Notes under the pieces: model-generated
What the model was told of the DNA's origin: nothing
Seen by the model: the letters and a program-made list of their open reading frames with translations, nothing else
The model's database searches: none
DNA from: an uncultured Prevotella sp.
GTDB taxonomy: Bacteria > Bacteroidota > Bacteroidia > Bacteroidales > Bacteroidaceae
Direction: 5' to 3'
Assembly: GCA_900556795.1 (NCBI GenBank)
Contig: USQD01000058.1
Coordinates: 1-10,006 of the forward strand
Length of the DNA stretch: 10,006 nucleotides
Position numbers and translations under genes: made by a program
Shown: piece after piece, positions 7,205 to 10,006 of the stretch
Numbering within the stretch: position 1 is the first letter of the stretch
Layout: every line of letters starts with the position of its first letter

Positions 7205-10006
7205 TTAGAACTTCACATTCACGTTGATACCATAGCTCTTGCGAGATGGCAATGAACCATACTCCAAGCCAAGACCAGAGGTGTTGTAGCTTGAGTCTGG
7301 GTCGATATTAGGAATGTTCTTCCAAACGATGAATGGGTTACGAGCCACGAAGGATACGTTCAAGCCCTTGACATACTTGCCCAGGATGCTCTCTGGGAAG
7401 GTATAGCCGAAAGTAATCTCACGACACTTCACGTAAGAGTTGTCATATACAAACGCGCTCTGTACGCTGGTAGCCATGTGCTTCCAGTAATCTTCTGGGC
7501 TCACAGCGATGTCGTTCTTACGATAAGTACCATCACCATTGTCGATAACACCATCCACTACGAGTCCCTTGCAGTTGCCAGACTCACGCCATGCCGAGAT
7601 GTCCATACCTGCTGCCTGACGAGCCTCCTCGGAAGCGTACCACTCCTCACGGCCTGCCAATGTTCCCTTTGCCTTACCAGTCTGGTATGCAGAGCGCATA
7701 GACATAGAGTAGATATCAGCACCCACCTTCACATCGAAAGATGCAGAGAGGCGGAAGTTCTTGTAAGAGAATGTGGTATAGAAACCACCAGTCCAATCCC
7801 AAGAAGAGTTGCCGATGGTCTTCACGTTCTGGTCAACCTTTGGAAGTCCTGTGGCTGCATCGATGACAACTTGTCCCTGCTCATTGCGAACAACATCGTG
7901 TCCACGGATAGCACCATAATTCTCGCCAACCTGAGCACCTACTGATACACCGCACCATGTGGCCTTGGCAAGCTCAAAATAATCCATGCCATCTACGAGC
8001 GACTTCACCTTGTTGGTATTCTTGGAGAAGTTGACACCCATGTCCCAACCGAAGTCCTTAATCTGGAGCAATCGACCATTGAGGGCAAGTTCGATACCCT
8101 TGTTCTGAATCTCACCGGCATTAACCAAACGGTAAGAATAGCCAGAAGTGGTGGTAGAAGCAAGGCTCAAGATCTGATTCTTGGAGTTCTGGTTGTAATA
8201 GGTTACATCCAAGCCCAGACGACTATTGAAGAACTTCATTTCCAGACCCAACTCGTAAGAGCCAGTCATGGTTGGCTTCAAGTCCTTATTTGGCTGGGTA
8301 GAGTTGCTTATCATACCGATGGTATAACCTGAATAACTATACTTGCCTGTGGCGTAGTTGAGTGCAAGCTGGTAAGGGTCGGTATCGCTACCTACCTTAG
8401 CCCAGGATGCACGAACTTTACCATAATTGATAATCTTCTTGTTCTTGATAAACTCGGAGAATACCAAGCTACCCGATACAGATGGGTAAATATATGTATT
8501 GTTGCTGGTAGGGAGTGTAGATGACTTATCACCACGGATGGTTCCCTCCAGATAGTAAGTATGCTTGTAACCAATGCTTGCGCTGGCATAGAGAGAGCTT
8601 ATCTGCTTCTTGTACATACTCTCACGAGTGTTCTGCTCCTGATAGTTCATGATATTCTTGATGCCATTCATCTGCTGGTTAAGACCGGTATTGGTGATGG
8701 TCTTGTTGTCCACCTTGAAGATGTTACCACCAGCGGTAGCGTTGACATCGAAGTCGCCCCATGAGTTGTTGTAGAGGGCAAGGAGCTCTGCGTTCAGCGT
8801 GCGGTTATTGAAGATTTGGTCGGTAAGCTTTCCTGCTGGTGTACCTGGAGTTGTCTTGGCGATGAAGTCCTCGAAGTTCATGCTGTTGATGTCGGTACCG
8901 ATGGTACCCTGCAACTTCAAGTGCTTGTCGATATTCCAGATTGCCTTACCTGTCAAGCGGAACACATCTTTCTTAGAAGTATTGCCATTCTTATAGAGAT
9001 CCCAGTATGGATTCTTGTTATACTGGTCGTTAGCATTCCAGTTGGAGTAGTTGCCGTCGGCATCCTCATAGTGCTTCAACCAAGCCTGGTTGTAGGTACC
9101 AGCCAAAGTCATGAGGTTCTTACCCACGTTGCTCTGAGAATCACCCAAGGCTGGACGGTTCTTCACGTTCTCACGAGTATAGTTGGCGGTGAAGTCGAAA
9201 TCAACAGGACCAGCTGAGGTATTGACACGGAGGTTGAAGTTGTCACGACTCATGTTGGTGTTAGGCAGGATGTCCTTGTTGCGCATATCGGTGAAAGAGA
9301 AACGCATACCAGTCTTACCTGAATTCACAGAGAGGATGGCTGAGTTCTGCGCCGTCAAACCAGTGCGGAAGAAATCAGACGCATTGTTGGTATACATCTT
9401 GAATGGACGCTCCTCACCATCAAAGTACTTGAAGACGAAATCATCAGCCTTAGGACCCCAACTGGAGTTGGTACCAGCTGTACTGGATGTAGGAAGGGCA
9501 CCATTGTAGCCCATACCATAAGTTGTCTGCACGTCATTCCACTTAGCCAACTGGGTATCGATGGTGAAAGAACCATTGTACTCCACGGAAATCTTATCCT
9601 TCTCCGCCTTCTTGGTCGTAATCAAGATAACACCATGAGAAGCACGGCTACCATAGAGGGCTGAGGCAGCAGGACCTTTCAATACGCTCATCGTCTCGAT
9701 GTCGTCAGGGTTGATGGCAGAGATACCATCACCGAGGTCATAGCCACCAGCTTCGCCAGCGCTGCCAAAGTTGGTATTATCCAAAGGCACACCATCCACC
9801 ACGTAGAGAGGCTGGTTGTTGCCTGCCATTTCCGTATTACCACGAAGGAGCACGCGGGTAGAACCAGAAGCACCGCCAGCGGTGTTCTGCACGACGAGAC
9901 CAGCCACCTTACCTGAAAGAGAGTTGATGACGTTGGTTTCCTTCGCCTTGGTGAGTTCCTCACCCTTCACTTCCTCCAAGCCATAGCCGAGAGCCTTGCG
10001 GTCTCG
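7205..10006 (-). CDS. SusC/RagA-like TonB-dependent outer-membrane transporter, 5'-truncated
   Basis: The minus-strand frame is open to the right edge, giving 933 visible residues beginning RDRKALGYGLEEVKGEEL. A TTG at 9979 is not the start, since the family-typical codons before it continue to the edge. Missing are the signal peptide, the carboxypeptidase-like domain, the TonB box and the first part of the plug, perhaps 100-150 residues judging from the usual length of about 1000-1100. The plug is visible at about 9980-9608: INSLSGKVAGL, PLYVVDGVPLDN, and the hallmark DIETMSVLKGPAASALYGSR with GVILITTKK. The rest is a 22-strand-type barrel rich in aromatic girdle residues, ending in SYGINVNVKF, the C-terminal Phe expected of outer-membrane barrels. 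It imports oligosaccharides with TonB energy together with the SusD protein encoded 55 bp downstream. Substrate is not readable from the sequence. The operon promoter and any regulator lie beyond the window. Confidence 0.95.
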   Translation of the reverse strand, partial: RDRKALGYGLEEVKGEELTKAKETNVINSLSGKVAGLVVQNTAGGASGSTRVLLRGNTEMAGNNQPLYVVDGVPLDNTNFGSAGEAGGYDLGDGISAINPDDIETMSVLKGPAASALYGSRASHGVILITTKKAEKDKISVEYNGSFTIDTQLAKWNDVQTTYGMGYNGALPTSSTAGTNSSWGPKADDFVFKYFDGEERPFKMYTNNASDFFRTGLTAQNSAILSVNSGKTGMRFSFTDMRNKDILPNTNMSRDNFNLRVNTSAGPVDFDFTANYTRENVKNRPALGDSQSNVGKNLMTLAGTYNQAWLKHYEDADGNYSNWNANDQYNKNPYWDLYKNGNTSKKDVFRLTGKAIWNIDKHLKLQGTIGTDINSMNFEDFIAKTTPGTPAGKLTDQIFNNRTLNAELLALYNNSWGDFDVNATAGGNIFKVDNKTITNTGLNQQMNGIKNIMNYQEQNTRESMYKKQISSLYASASIGYKHTYYLEGTIRGDKSSTLPTSNNTYIYPSVSGSLVFSEFIKNKKIINYGKVRASWAKVGSDTDPYQLALNYATGKYSYSGYTIGMISNSTQPNKDLKPTMTGSYELGLEMKFFNSRLGLDVTYYNQNSKNQILSLASTTTSGYSYRLVNAGEIQNKGIELALNGRLLQIKDFGWDMGVNFSKNTNKVKSLVDGMDYFELAKATWCGVSVGAQVGENYGAIRGHDVVRNEQGQVVIDAATGLPKVDQNVKTIGNSSWDWTGGFYTTFSYKNFRLSASFDVKVGADIYSMSMRSAYQTGKAKGTLAGREEWYASEEARQAAGMDISAWRESGNCKGLVVDGVIDNGDGTYRKNDIAVSPEDYWKHMATSVQSAFVYDNSYVKCREITFGYTFPESILGKYVKGLNVSFVARNPFIVWKNIPNIDPDSSYNTSGLGLEYGSLPSRKSYGINVNVKF

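Noticed and set aside
8816..9217. Plus-strand 133-codon Val/Leu-rich frame suggesting a membrane protein
   Set aside because: It is the shadow of SusC barrel codons; the hydrophobicity comes from complementing Asn/Lys/Asp-rich strands.
7205..9979. TTG at 9979 as the start of the SusC gene
   Set aside because: In-frame codons upstream read RDRKALGYG, a standard SusC plug sequence, so the gene simply continues past the edge.

Overview
The window looks like chromosomal DNA of a gut or oral Bacteroidota, most probably a Prevotella/Segatella-type organism. The reasons are a SusC/SusD outer-membrane pair, lipoproteins with a Bacteroidota-style acidic export signal, AT-rich leaders mostly without Shine-Dalgarno sequences, and moderate GC content. 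The genus is an inference from protein style, not a demonstrated match.

Two convergent transcription units meet near base 1900. The left unit (plus strand, 1-1885) is very tightly packed. It holds the C-terminal part of an AlkZ-like winged-helix protein cut by the window edge, a complete AlkD-like HEAT-repeat DNA alkylation repair protein, an RNase H-fold protein that has lost three of four catalytic acidic residues, and the decayed remains of a short-chain dehydrogenase. Gaps are 2 bp, 2 bp and a 4-base ATGA overlap, so these were probably one operon devoted at least partly to alkylation repair. The RNase H-like gene also carries a Ser/Arg/Lys-rich in-frame stretch that coincides with an imperfect DNA inverted repeat.

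The right unit (minus strand, 10006 down to 1983) is a polysaccharide utilization locus in the order SusC-like TonB-dependent transporter (N-terminus outside the window), SusD-like lipoprotein, a three-part surface glycan-binding lipoprotein, and a periplasmic family 3 glycoside hydrolase. Gaps are 55, 51 and 13 bp, and a rho-independent terminator follows the last gene. Together these would bind a glycan at the cell surface, import oligosaccharides and trim them from the non-reducing end in the periplasm. A beta-glucan is my best guess for the substrate. No endo-acting enzyme or regulator is in view; they may lie beyond the right edge.

I found no CRISPR array, tRNA, rRNA, insertion sequence or phage gene. 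The most notable items are the catalytically degenerate RNase H-fold protein with its repeat-associated insert, and the decayed gene at the border between the repair operon and the glycan locus. I do not see convincing evidence of an entirely new multi-gene system.
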